Below, one piece after another: positions 19,825 through 27,778 of a DNA stretch of 64,000 bases. Position numbers and translations under genes: made by a program. The stretch covers positions 620,001 to 684,000 of the forward strand of contig NZ_AP027141.1 of the NCBI RefSeq assembly GCF_027943945.1, written 5' to 3'. Within the stretch, counting starts at the first letter, position 1. Every line of letters begins with the position of its first letter. Source of the stretch: Microbacterium terricola. Its GTDB lineage: Bacteria; Actinomycetota; Actinomycetes; Actinomycetales; Microbacteriaceae. The notes below the pieces were generated by a model, which saw only the letters and a list, made by a program, of their open reading frames with translations, made no database searches and was not told where the DNA came from.

Positions 19825-21273
19825 CTAGGCGTGCACCCAGACCTCGGTGCCCACCGGAGCCCAGTCGTAGACGAACTTGGCGATGCTCACGGGCATGTTC
19901 ACGCACCCGTGACTCATCGGGTGGCCGAAGTTGTTGTGCCAGTACGCACCGTGGAAGGCCTCGTCGCCGTTGTAGTACGAGATCCACGGCACGTTCTCGG
20001 TGAGGTAGCCGAACGACGGGCCGCCCATGTCCTGCAGGGCGACCTTCGCGTAGATGCGGAAGTGACCCTGGTCGGTGGGTGTGCCGCTCTTGCCCGACGA
20101 GATCGCGTACGAGTTGTAGACCTTGCCGTTCTGGAACAGGTAGGCGGTCTGGGTGCTCAGGTCGACCTCGAGGCGGCGGGCGTAAGCCGTGGTCTTGAAG
20201 GGGGTCTTCGCGACCTCGAGCTTGTACGCGCCGTCGCCCGCGGCGAGCTGCTCCGCGTAGCGTCCGGCGATGTTGTCGCTCGAGAGCAGCTGGCGGCCCT
20301 CGACGCCCGCGACGTCGGTGCGCAGCACTGCGCCGGCGGTGTCGGTGATGACCGTCGCGGTGACCGCCTTGCGGTTCACCCGCTTCGCGAGACCGTCGAC
20401 GACCTTCTGGATCGCCGCCTGATCGACGGCGACGTCGAACCCTGCCTCGGCGGGGGTGACCGTCATCCACGAGGCGACGGTCGCGGCCTTCAGTGGGACG
20501 GCGCGCTCCTTGCCGACGTAGAAGCCGGCCTTGGCGATCGTGGCGTTGAGCTCGTCGACCGTGGTCTCGGCGATGGCCGTCGTGATCGCGGGCGCGACGG
20601 GGGCCAGTGCGGGGTCGAATTCGACCCGGGTCTGGCCGGCGGCGAAGGCCTGCTGCAGCGCGGAGCGGAGGGCTTCGGTGTCGACGCCCGCGCCGTCGAT
20701 GGCCGGCGTCACCGTGTACTCGGCTGCCTCGGCGTCGAACGCGACGGACGCATCGACGGGGTCGCTGTACAGTTCCGGTGCCGCGGCGCGGAGAGCGGAT
20801 GCTGCCGCCGCCACGTCGAGCTGCACCGCGGCGTCGAGGGGCTCGGCGTTCCATGCGGTGACGTTCCACATCGGGTGGCCCGAGAAGGCGGCGTCCGCGA
20901 GGCCCTGCGCGTCGACGGTCGCGCCGAGGTCTGCGCCGGTGAGCTCCGCGCCGCCCCCGTCTCCGGTGAGCACGATGGTGGTGTCGGCGAGCCTGGCCTG
21001 GATCGACTCGGTGGCGGCGCCGACCGTCTGTCCGCCGACGGCGACGCCGGCGACGGCGGTGCCCGGCGCGATCAGGACGAGAGAGCTCGCGACGAGCGCG
21101 ATGACGGCGATGCCGGCGGGGACGCCGATCCACCAGCCGAGGTGGCGCTTCTTCGGCTCGGGTTCGGCCGGCGCCCAGGCGTAGGTGGGCGAGGTGCCGT
21201 CGCCCTGCGGTGCCTGTTCGGCATCGTGCCTGGTTGCCAGCTCGGTCACGTCATCCACCCCCCGGTTCGTCAT
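19825..21273 (-). CDS. L,D-transpeptidase (YkuD) with peptidoglycan-binding domains
   Basis: A ~482-residue cell-wall cross-linking enzyme. A cytoplasmic tail of ~55 residues is followed by one membrane helix (GVPAGIAVIALVASSLVLIA), two putative peptidoglycan-binding domain repeats, then the C-terminal YkuD domain. The active site is SHGCVNMP with Cys457; the upstream His lies in YWHNNFGHPM. It forms 3-3 cross-links in peptidoglycan outside the membrane. I chose ATG 21273 because a GAG-type ribosome site precedes it and TACCAT could be its -10; ATG 21288 is in frame but has no ribosome site. Confidence 0.9.
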   Translation of the reverse strand: MTNRGVDDVTELATRHDAEQAPQGDGTSPTYAWAPAEPEPKKRHLGWWIGVPAGIAVIALVASSLVLIAPGTAVAGVAVGGQTVGAATESIQARLADTTIVLTGDGGGAELTGADLGATVDAQGLADAAFSGHPMWNVTAWNAEPLDAAVQLDVAAAASALRAAAPELYSDPVDASVAFDAEAAEYTVTPAIDGAGVDTEALRSALQQAFAAGQTRVEFDPALAPVAPAITTAIAETTVDELNATIAKAGFYVGKERAVPLKAATVASWMTVTPAEAGFDVAVDQAAIQKVVDGLAKRVNRKAVTATVITDTAGAVLRTDVAGVEGRQLLSSDNIAGRYAEQLAAGDGAYKLEVAKTPFKTTAYARRLEVDLSTQTAYLFQNGKVYNSYAISSGKSGTPTDQGHFRIYAKVALQDMGGPSFGYLTENVPWISYYNGDEAFHGAYWHNNFGHPMSHGCVNMPVSIAKFVYDWAPVGTEVWVHA

Positions 21274-21356
21274 GTCGTCTCGTCCCATGGTAAAGGAGCG
21301 GCGATAACGATTCGGTAACCCGGCGGTCGCACCGGTGGTCGAAGAGTTGCGAATAT

Positions 21357-21381
21357 TTTGTTCGTAAGGTCTACTAACAAA
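21357..21381 (+). promoter_or_regulatory. ROK-repressor operator over its own promoter
   Basis: TTTGTTCGTA (21357-21366) and TACTAACAAA (21372-21381) are inverted repeats matching at 9 of 10 positions, spaced by 5 nt. They cover the likely -10 box TAAGGT (21365-21370) and end 1 nt before the ATG. AT-rich sites of this form are typical of ROK-family repressors. Confidence 0.7.
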
Positions 21382-21382
21382 C

Positions 21383-22567
21383 ATGGTTCACACCGAAGCG
21401 CACCACGCCGCGGCCGACCGGACACCGTCCGCACCGGCCGAGCGCTCGTTCGGGCGCACGCTCCGCCAGGGGCGCAAGGTGCTGCCGGAGCACGCCCGCG
21501 GCCACAACCGCTCGCTCGTGCTGCAGACCCTCTTCCACGGCGGCGCGATGAGCAGGGCCGACCTCTCCCGCGAGACGGGGCTCACCCGCGTCACCATCTC
21601 CGACCTGGTCGCCGAGCTGATCGTGGACGGCTTCGTGACCGAACTCGGCGTGCGTGAGGTGTCCGGGCCGGGCAAGCCGGCGATCCTGGTCGACCTCGAC
21701 CGCGACGGCCACCGCATCGTCGGCCTCGACCTGTCGGGCAGCGACACGTTCGTCGGCGGGATCCTCACCCTCGACGGCGACATCGTCGTCCGCCGCGAGG
21801 TGCCGGTGCCGGCGAGCACCGACGAGATCGTCGACACCGTCATCGCCCTCGCCCGCGAGCTCGTCGACGACGCCCACGCGCCGGTGCTCGGCATCGGCGT
21901 CGGCACGCCGGGTGTGGTGGGGGAGCGCGGCATCATCCTCACGGCCCCGAACCTCGGCTGGGTCGGCTTCGACCTCGAGGGCGCGCTCAGCGCCGCCCTC
22001 GGGCTGCCGGTGCTCGTCGCGAACGACGCCAACGCCGCCGTGCTCGCCGAGTACACCTTCGGCGGCGCCGGCGACGACGTGCTGCTGGTCAAGGTGGGCC
22101 GAGGCGTCGGCTCCGGCCTCCTCGCCGGCGGCCAGCCGATGCGCGGCGCCCACTTCGCCGCGGGTGAGATCGGCCACGTCACGGTCGGCACCGACGGCGG
22201 CCCGCGCTGCGCGTGCGGCAAGGTCGGCTGCCTCGAGGCCTGGCTGGCGGTGCCGGCGCTGACGGCGCGGCTGGCAGCAGCATCCGCCGATGCGGAGCGC
22301 GAGGGCATCCTGCGCGACGCCGGCGAGCGTCTGGGCATCGCCCTGGCCCCCATCGTCGGCGTGCTCGACGTGTCGGAGATCGTGCTCTCCGGCCCCCCTG
22401 AACTTCTCGACGGACCCCTCGCGCAAGCGACCGCCGAGACACTCCGAGCTCGAACGCTCGCCGAGTTCCACGACGGCGTGCGGGTTCGGTTGACGGAGCA
22501 AAGCGAGGACATCGTCCTGCGCGGCGCGGCCGTCATGGTCCTGTCGGGACAACTCGGGGTGTCGTAG
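21383..22567 (+). CDS. ROK-family transcriptional repressor
   Basis: A 394-residue ROK regulator (NagC/Mlc/XylR type). The winged helix-turn-helix is at residues ~45-95 (MSRADLSRETGLTRVTISDLV), followed by a sugar-kinase-like domain with GIGVGTPGVV and a zinc site CACGKVGCLEAW. It is first in an operon with a sugar importer, a ROK kinase and nagB, so it most likely senses GlcNAc or GlcNAc-6-phosphate. There is no ribosome site: the ATG lies only ~6 nt from the predicted transcription start, inside its own operator, implying autoregulation. Confidence 0.92.
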   Translation: MVHTEAHHAAADRTPSAPAERSFGRTLRQGRKVLPEHARGHNRSLVLQTLFHGGAMSRADLSRETGLTRVTISDLVAELIVDGFVTELGVREVSGPGKPAILVDLDRDGHRIVGLDLSGSDTFVGGILTLDGDIVVRREVPVPASTDEIVDTVIALARELVDDAHAPVLGIGVGTPGVVGERGIILTAPNLGWVGFDLEGALSAALGLPVLVANDANAAVLAEYTFGGAGDDVLLVKVGRGVGSGLLAGGQPMRGAHFAAGEIGHVTVGTDGGPRCACGKVGCLEAWLAVPALTARLAAASADAEREGILRDAGERLGIALAPIVGVLDVSEIVLSGPPELLDGPLAQATAETLRARTLAEFHDGVRVRLTEQSEDIVLRGAAVMVLSGQLGVS

Positions 22568-22591
22568 CAGCAACACGGCACCCTCATCCCC

Positions 22592-22618
22592 CCGGATGGG
22601 CCGCCCGGCCCGATCCGG
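22592..22618 (+). repeat. Stem-loop between repressor and binding-protein genes
   Basis: CCGGAT-GGGCCG pairs with CGGCCC-(G)-ATCCGG across a 2-nt loop, a 12-bp stem with one bulge. No U-tract follows. It could attenuate read-through or mark an mRNA processing site that sets expression of the importer relative to the regulator. Confidence 0.5.
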
Positions 22619-22647
22619 AACAACCAAGAGAAAACGAAGGAAGCACA

Positions 22648-23985
22648 ATGAACAAGAAGCTCGGTGCTCTCGGGCTGCTCGCCGCTTCGGCGATCGTGCT
22701 CGCGGGCTGCTCGGCCAGCCCCTCGGGCAGCGCCGCCCCCTCCGACACCGACGGGTTCGACCCGGAGGGCGCGAAGGGCCAGGACATCACGTTCTGGGTC
22801 ATGGGCGGCGACACTCCTGCGGAAGCGCGCGACTACCTCGTCGACGCGTACGAGGAGGCTACCGGCGGGACGCTCACCATCGAGGAGCAGTCCTGGGGCG
22901 ACGCACTGACCAAGCTCGCCAACCAGCTGCCCGACGCGAACAACACCCCCGACGTCACGGAGATCGGCAACACCTGGGCGCCGACCTTCACCACGGCGGG
23001 TGCGTTCAGCGACCTGAGCGGCATCTACGAGGACCTGGGCGGCGCTGACCTGCTCCCGTCGTTCGTCGAGGTCGGCGAGGTCGACGGCGCGCAGTACGCG
23101 CTGCCGTACTACTTCGGCTCGCGCTACATCACCTACCGCAAGGACATCTGGGAGGCCGCGGGTCTCGACGTCCCGACCACGCTCGACCAGTTCAACGAGG
23201 ACGTCAAGACCCTCAAGAGCGACGGCCAGGCCGGCTTCTACATCGGCGGCCAGGACTGGCGCAACGGCATCTCGTGGATCTTCGCCAACGGCGGAGAGCT
23301 CGCCGAGAAGGACGGCGACACCTGGAAGTCGACGCTCTCCGCGGAGAACTCGATCAAGGGCCTGACGCAGTTCCAGGACCTGTTCACGAACGCCTCGACC
23401 GCTCCGGTCACCGAGGCCGACAGCACGCCGTGGGTCAACATCAACAACGACAAGGACGGCAACCCGCCGACCGCCGCCACGATCATCGCACCCGGCTGGG
23501 CGCACTGGTCGATCGGCGACTTCGTCGAGGAGAAGACCAACGACGACGGCACCAAGACCGAGGTCCGCGAGTGGAACGACGACACGTTCGGCGTCTTCCC
23601 GCTGCCCGGCGTCGAGGAGGGCTCGGTCGCTCCGGTCTTCGCCGGCGGCTCCAACATCGGCATCTCGGCCACGAGCAAGAACCAGGCCGGCGCCAAGGAG
23701 CTCCTGCGCATCGTCTTCTCGGACGAGTACCAGGAGATGCTCGGCAAGAACGGCCTCGGCCCGGCGAACACGAAGTTCGTGTCCTCGCTCGGTGACGACC
23801 AGTTCGCCAAGGCTCTGATCGACTCGGCGCTCGGCTCGAAGCTCACCCCGGCAGCGCCCGGCTGGGCCGCGGTCGAGGGCAAGAAGATCCTCGAGGAGTT
23901 CTTCGGCAAGGTTGCCGCCGGTGGCGACATCGCCGCCCTGGCTGCAGAGTACGACGAGAAGATCAACGCCATCATCAACGGCTGA
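22648..23985 (+). CDS. Lipoprotein sugar-binding protein (GlcNAc/chitobiose importer)
   Basis: A 445-residue CUT1 solute-binding protein with a lipoprotein signal ending LAGC (Cys21) and a Ser/Pro linker. The mature part has the family pattern TFWVMGGDTP and PDVTEIGNTWAPTF, similar to NgcE/N,N'-dimethylsugar binding proteins. ATG 22648 follows GAAGGAAG. It lies between the ROK repressor and two permeases in an operon with ROK kinase and nagB, which makes N-acetylglucosamine or chito-oligosaccharides the best guess. A strong hairpin follows the stop codon. Confidence 0.92.
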   Translation: MNKKLGALGLLAASAIVLAGCSASPSGSAAPSDTDGFDPEGAKGQDITFWVMGGDTPAEARDYLVDAYEEATGGTLTIEEQSWGDALTKLANQLPDANNTPDVTEIGNTWAPTFTTAGAFSDLSGIYEDLGGADLLPSFVEVGEVDGAQYALPYYFGSRYITYRKDIWEAAGLDVPTTLDQFNEDVKTLKSDGQAGFYIGGQDWRNGISWIFANGGELAEKDGDTWKSTLSAENSIKGLTQFQDLFTNASTAPVTEADSTPWVNINNDKDGNPPTAATIIAPGWAHWSIGDFVEEKTNDDGTKTEVREWNDDTFGVFPLPGVEEGSVAPVFAGGSNIGISATSKNQAGAKELLRIVFSDEYQEMLGKNGLGPANTKFVSSLGDDQFAKALIDSALGSKLTPAAPGWAAVEGKKILEEFFGKVAAGGDIAALAAEYDEKINAIING

Positions 23986-23991
23986 TCCTCG

Positions 23992-24026
23992 CCTCCGGGG
24001 CCGGGCCGCGCGTCCGGCCCCGGAGG
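23992..24026 (+). repeat. Strong intra-operon hairpin after the binding-protein gene
   Basis: A perfect 13-bp stem (23992-24004 with 24014-24026) and 9-nt loop starts 7 nt after the stop codon. Comparable hairpins downstream of binding-protein genes protect the upstream mRNA and lower permease expression. Confidence 0.7.
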
Positions 24027-24055
24027 ACCTCACCCACCACCAAGGAATACCTGGC

Positions 24056-25018
24056 ATGGCCCTCACCACAGCCCCCACCCTCGAGGGCGGCCCCCGAGTC
24101 GACGAGAGCGTCGGCGCCCGCCGCCGTCGCGTCCCGACCGCCCCCTACCTGCTGCTGACCGCAGCCGTCGCGATCCTGCTGTTCGGCATGGGATACCCCG
24201 TCTACTGGCAGATCGTCACCTCGTTCCAGAAGTACGGCGCCATGCAGCAGCTCGGCGGCAAGGCCCCTGATTGGGTCGGCCTCCAGAACTACATCGACAT
24301 CGCCACCGACCCGACCTTCTGGCAGGTCGCCGTCCGCTCGCTCGCCTTCTGCGTCGTCACCGCCGCGGTCACCGTCGTGATCGGGATGCTGATGGCCCTG
24401 CTCATGACGAAGGTTCCCGCCGCCGTCCGCCTCATCCTGCAGCTCGCCCTGCTGATCGCCTGGGCCATGCCCGTGGTCGCGGCGATGACCGTCTGGATCT
24501 GGCTCTTCGACCGTCGTCGCGGCGTCGTCAACTATCTGCTCAGCATGATCCCCGGTGTCGACATGCACGGGTTCAACTGGATCGGCAGCAGCCCCGCCCT
24601 CTTCTTCGTCGTCGCGTCGGTCATCGTCATCTGGATGTCCGTGCCGTTCGTCGCGTTCTCCGCCTACGCCGGGCTCACCCAGGTCTCCGAGGAGGTCATG
24701 GAGGCGAGCCAGCTCGACGGGGCGGGCGGCTGGGATCGCCTGCGCTACATCATCCTGCCGATGATCCGGCCGGTGATCATGATCGTGCTGCTGCTCAACC
24801 TCATCTGGGATCTGCGCGTGTTCGCCCAGATCACGATGCTGCAGGACGCGGGCCCCCAGTCCACCGATTACGACCTGCTGGGCACCTACATCTACAAGAA
24901 CGGTGTGGCCGGGCTCGACTTCGGCCACGGCGCGGCGATGTCGATCTTCGTCCTCGCGCTCACCATCGCCGTCAGCTGGTTCTACATCAGGAGCCTGCTC
25001 AAGGAGGACAAGGCCTGA
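24056..25018 (+). CDS. Carbohydrate ABC transporter permease (MalF type)
   Basis: A 320-residue CUT1 permease with six predicted helices; the EAA loop is MEASQLDGAGGWDRLRYIILPMIRP-like (broken here to its core EASQLDGAGGWDRLRYI). The basic N-terminal tail GARRRRVPTAPY is cytoplasmic. I chose ATG 24056 (MALTTAP), as the longer frame upstream runs through the hairpin and is not protein-like. The stop overlaps the start of the partner permease (TGATG). No ATPase gene is present, so a shared MsiK-like ATPase is expected. Confidence 0.92.
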   Translation: MALTTAPTLEGGPRVDESVGARRRRVPTAPYLLLTAAVAILLFGMGYPVYWQIVTSFQKYGAMQQLGGKAPDWVGLQNYIDIATDPTFWQVAVRSLAFCVVTAAVTVVIGMLMALLMTKVPAAVRLILQLALLIAWAMPVVAAMTVWIWLFDRRRGVVNYLLSMIPGVDMHGFNWIGSSPALFFVVASVIVIWMSVPFVAFSAYAGLTQVSEEVMEASQLDGAGGWDRLRYIILPMIRPVIMIVLLLNLIWDLRVFAQITMLQDAGPQSTDYDLLGTYIYKNGVAGLDFGHGAAMSIFVLALTIAVSWFYIRSLLKEDKA

Positions 25019-25920
25019 TGTCCGCATCCACCGCCACCGCCGCCTCGGCCGAGCTCGTCGGGCTCGACCCGGTCACGCCGGTCCGACGCCGCCGGTTCCG
25101 CCCCGCGGCCTGGGGATGGAGCGTGCTCGCGCTCGTCCTCGCCGCCGCATGGGCCTTCCCCGTCTACTGGATGGTCACCTCGTCGATGCTGTCGACGACG
25201 ACCCTCGAGTCGTTCACGCCGACGTTCCACCCGTTCGGGGGCTCGTTCGCGAACTACACCGCCGTGATGGGCCCGCAGTTCTGGAGCGCATTGGGGATCA
25301 GCGTCTCGGTGACCCTGATCGCGGTGTTCTGCTGCCTGCTGTTCGCCTTCCTCGCGGCCGTGGCGATCAGCCGGTTCCGCTTCCGCGGGCGGACGACGTT
25401 CGTCATCGCCATCCTCGTCGTGCAGATGCTGCCGGCCGAGGGCCTGTTCGTCGCGCAGTACAAGATGATGAGCGAGCTCGGCCTGCTGAGCAACATCCTG
25501 GGCCTGAGCCTGCTGTACATCGCGGCCGTCGTGCCGTTCACGGTCTGGATGCTGCGCGGCTTCGTGCAGGGAGTGCCCGCCGAGCTGGAGGAGGCCGCCA
25601 TGATCGACGGCCTCAGCCGGACGCAGGCCTTCATGCGCGTGACCCTGCCGCTCCTGGCGCCCGGGCTCGTCGCCTCCGGGGTGTTCGCGTTCCTGCAGTG
25701 CTGGAACGAGTTCACCGTGGCGCTGGTGATCATGAGCGCCGACAACGAGACACTGCCGCTGTGGCTGCGCGGATTCGTGCAGGCCAGCGCGACGCGGGCG
25801 ATCGACTGGGGGCAGGTGATGGCCGCGTCGACGATCGTCGCGATCCCCGTCATCATCTTCTTCGTGATCGTGCAGGGACGGATGACGAGCGGACTCGTCT
25901 CCGGGGCGGTCAAGGGCTGA
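25018..25920 (+). CDS. Carbohydrate ABC transporter permease (MalG type)
   Basis: A 300-residue CUT1 permease with six helices and the EAA loop LEEAAMIDGLSRTQAFMRV. The ATG at 25018 overlaps the previous stop by one base, with AAGGAGG 10 nt upstream inside the previous gene. It pairs with the MalF-type permease to import the aminosugar ligand. The C-terminal GRMTSGLVSGAVKG is typical of the family. Confidence 0.93.
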   Translation: MSASTATAASAELVGLDPVTPVRRRRFRPAAWGWSVLALVLAAAWAFPVYWMVTSSMLSTTTLESFTPTFHPFGGSFANYTAVMGPQFWSALGISVSVTLIAVFCCLLFAFLAAVAISRFRFRGRTTFVIAILVVQMLPAEGLFVAQYKMMSELGLLSNILGLSLLYIAAVVPFTVWMLRGFVQGVPAELEEAAMIDGLSRTQAFMRVTLPLLAPGLVASGVFAFLQCWNEFTVALVIMSADNETLPLWLRGFVQASATRAIDWGQVMAASTIVAIPVIIFFVIVQGRMTSGLVSGAVKG

Positions 25921-25967
25921 TGCGCGGCGACACCACCACCGCCTCCCGCTGGGAGGACGGGCGATGA
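25920..25967 (+). CDS. Bridging micro-ORF, 15 residues (MRGDTTTASRWEDGR)
   Basis: A 15-codon frame overlaps the permease stop by one base (TGATG) and the kinase start by four (ATGA). It fills the 43-nt gap exactly, so ribosomes could pass from permease to kinase by termination-reinitiation. The strong GGGAGG site of the kinase lies inside it. It may be only a coupling device, or coincidental; no known peptide is recognised. Confidence 0.3.
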   Translation: MRGDTTTASRWEDGR

Positions 25968-26890
25968 GGGTCGGCCTGGACGTCGGCGGCACCAAGACCG
26001 ATGCCGTCGCCGTCGACGCTGCCGGCGATGTGGTCGCCCGCGTGCGCCTGGCCACCGGGTACGGCCCGGACGAGGTCGTGCGCACCGTCGCGGCCGCGGT
26101 CGACGAACTGTGCGCGAGCGGCAGCATCCCTCGATCCGCGATCCGCTCCGTCGGCATCGGCATCCCCGGCCAGGTCGAGCCGGGCTCCGGCCTGGTGGCG
26201 CACGCCGTGAACCTGGGCGTCGACCGACTCGATCTGCGCGCCGCGGCCGGCGACCGGCTGGGCGTGCCGATCGGGGTGGAGAACGACGTCAAGGCGGCGG
26301 CGCTCGGCGCGTACACGCTGCACGGCGCCGACGGCGCGATGGCGTACCTGAACGTCGGCACCGGCGTCGCCGCGGGCATCGTCACCGACGGACTGCTGCT
26401 GCGCGGCGCCCGCGGCACGGCCGGCGAGGTCGGGCACATCTCGGTCGACCCCCACGGACCGGTCTGCCGGTGCGGCCAGCGCGGCTGCATCGAGGCCTTC
26501 GCGGGCGGCGGCGCGGTCACCGAGCGGTGGGCCCGCCCCGGCGCGCTGCCGGTGCGCGATGTGTTCGACGCGGCCGACGCCGGCGACCCGCAGGCGCTCC
26601 GCCTGCGCGCCGGCATCGCGCTGGGCATCGCCTCTGCGGTGCGCGTGCTCGTGCTCACCGCCGATGTCGACGCGGTCGTGCTCGGCGGCGGGCTCACCGC
26701 CCTCGGCGACCGGCTGATCGACGGCGTGCGGGCGGAGCTCGCCACCAGCGCGGAGGCATCTCCCTTCCTGCGCTCGCTCCGACTCGGCGAGCGCGTCCAG
26801 CTGCTCCCGTCCGGATCACCCGCTGCAGCCCTCGGCGCCGCCCTGATCGGCGCCGCCGCCGAAACCGAGGAGGCACTCACTCATGGCTGA
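25964..26890 (+). CDS. ROK-family sugar kinase (probable N-acetylglucosamine kinase)
   Basis: A 308-residue ROK kinase. The ATP phosphate-1 motif is LDVGGTKTDAV at the N-terminus; GIGIPGQVE and the active-site segment VENDVKAAALGAY with Asp at the catalytic position are present; the ROK zinc motif is CRCGQRGCIEAF. It lacks an N-terminal HTH, unlike the repressor at 21383, so it is an enzyme. Adjacent nagB indicates that it phosphorylates GlcNAc (or glucosamine) after non-PTS import. ATG 25964 follows GGGAGG, and its end overlaps nagB by 8 nt. Confidence 0.9.
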   Translation: MRVGLDVGGTKTDAVAVDAAGDVVARVRLATGYGPDEVVRTVAAAVDELCASGSIPRSAIRSVGIGIPGQVEPGSGLVAHAVNLGVDRLDLRAAAGDRLGVPIGVENDVKAAALGAYTLHGADGAMAYLNVGTGVAAGIVTDGLLLRGARGTAGEVGHISVDPHGPVCRCGQRGCIEAFAGGGAVTERWARPGALPVRDVFDAADAGDPQALRLRAGIALGIASAVRVLVLTADVDAVVLGGGLTALGDRLIDGVRAELATSAEASPFLRSLRLGERVQLLPSGSPAAALGAALIGAAAETEEALTHG

Positions 26891-27662
26891 GGTCATCATC
26901 GTCGCGGACGCCGCGGCGGCCGGCGCGCTCGTCGCCGACGAGATCGTCCGGCTCATCCGGTCGCGCCCGGACACCGTGCTGGGGCTCGCCACCGGCTCGA
27001 CCCCGCTGCCGGTGTACGAGGCCCTGCGCCCACGGCTCGCCGGCGTCGACGTGTCGCGCGTGCGCGGCTTCGCGCTGGATGAGTACGTGGGCATCGACCC
27101 CGCGCATCCGGAGAGTTACCGCGCCGTGATCGGCCGCGAGGTCGTCGAGCCGCTCAGACTCGACCCCGACCGGATCCGCACCCCGGACGGCTCCCTCGAC
27201 GGGATCGAGCACGCCGGCGACGACTACGAAGCGGCCATCACGGCGGCAGGCGGCGTGGATCTCCAGATCCTCGGCATCGGCACCGACGGCCACATCGGCT
27301 TCAACGAGCCTGGTTCGTCGTTCGCCTCCCTGACGCGGGTGAAGACCCTGACGGCGCAGACCCGGCAGGACAACGCCCGGTTCTTCGACGCGATCGACGA
27401 CGTGCCGATGCACTGCATCACGCAGGGCCTGGGCACCATCCTGCGCGCACGGCACCTGGTGCTGCTGGCGTTCGGCGCGGGCAAGGCCGAGGCACTCGCC
27501 GGGGCCCTCGAGGGCCCGGTCAGCGCGGCCCTGCCCGGATCGGCGATCCAGCTGCACCCGCACGTGACGGTCGTCGCAGACGAGGCGGCCGCCGCCGAGC
27601 TCGCCCACGCCGACTACTACCGCTACGCCTTCGCGAACAAGCCGGCCTGGCAGGGGCTCTAG
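26883..27662 (+). CDS. nagB: Glucosamine-6-phosphate deaminase
   Basis: A 259-residue NagB that converts glucosamine-6-phosphate to fructose-6-phosphate and ammonia. LATGSTPLPVYEAL binds phosphate, FALDEYVG carries the catalytic Asp66, and GIGTDGHIGFNEPGSS is the family signature with the catalytic His. Length is normal; the extended allosteric features of the E. coli enzyme are not obvious. It is the last gene of the aminosugar operon, overlapping the kinase by 8 nt. nagA lies on the other strand at 29601. Confidence 0.96.
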   Translation: MAEVIIVADAAAAGALVADEIVRLIRSRPDTVLGLATGSTPLPVYEALRPRLAGVDVSRVRGFALDEYVGIDPAHPESYRAVIGREVVEPLRLDPDRIRTPDGSLDGIEHAGDDYEAAITAAGGVDLQILGIGTDGHIGFNEPGSSFASLTRVKTLTAQTRQDNARFFDAIDDVPMHCITQGLGTILRARHLVLLAFGAGKAEALAGALEGPVSAALPGSAIQLHPHVTVVADEAAAAELAHADYYRYAFANKPAWQGL

Positions 27663-27691
27663 GCGCACAGGCGGGCGGGCCGGGCTGCGCG

Positions 27692-27757
27692 CAACTCAGG
27701 CAGACCGGTGTGCCCGCGGCCCGAGAGACTCCTCCGGCGTGGGTTCTGCCTGAGTTG
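27692..27757. terminator. Long inverted repeat between nagB and the GlcD-like gene
   Basis: Perfect 13-nt arms CAACTCAGGCAGA (27692-27704) and the complement at 27745-27757 flank a 40-nt GC-rich interior. It lies between convergent stops and could end both transcripts. Confidence 0.6.
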
Positions 27758-27778
27758 TGGGCGCCGCGGCCCGACCTG

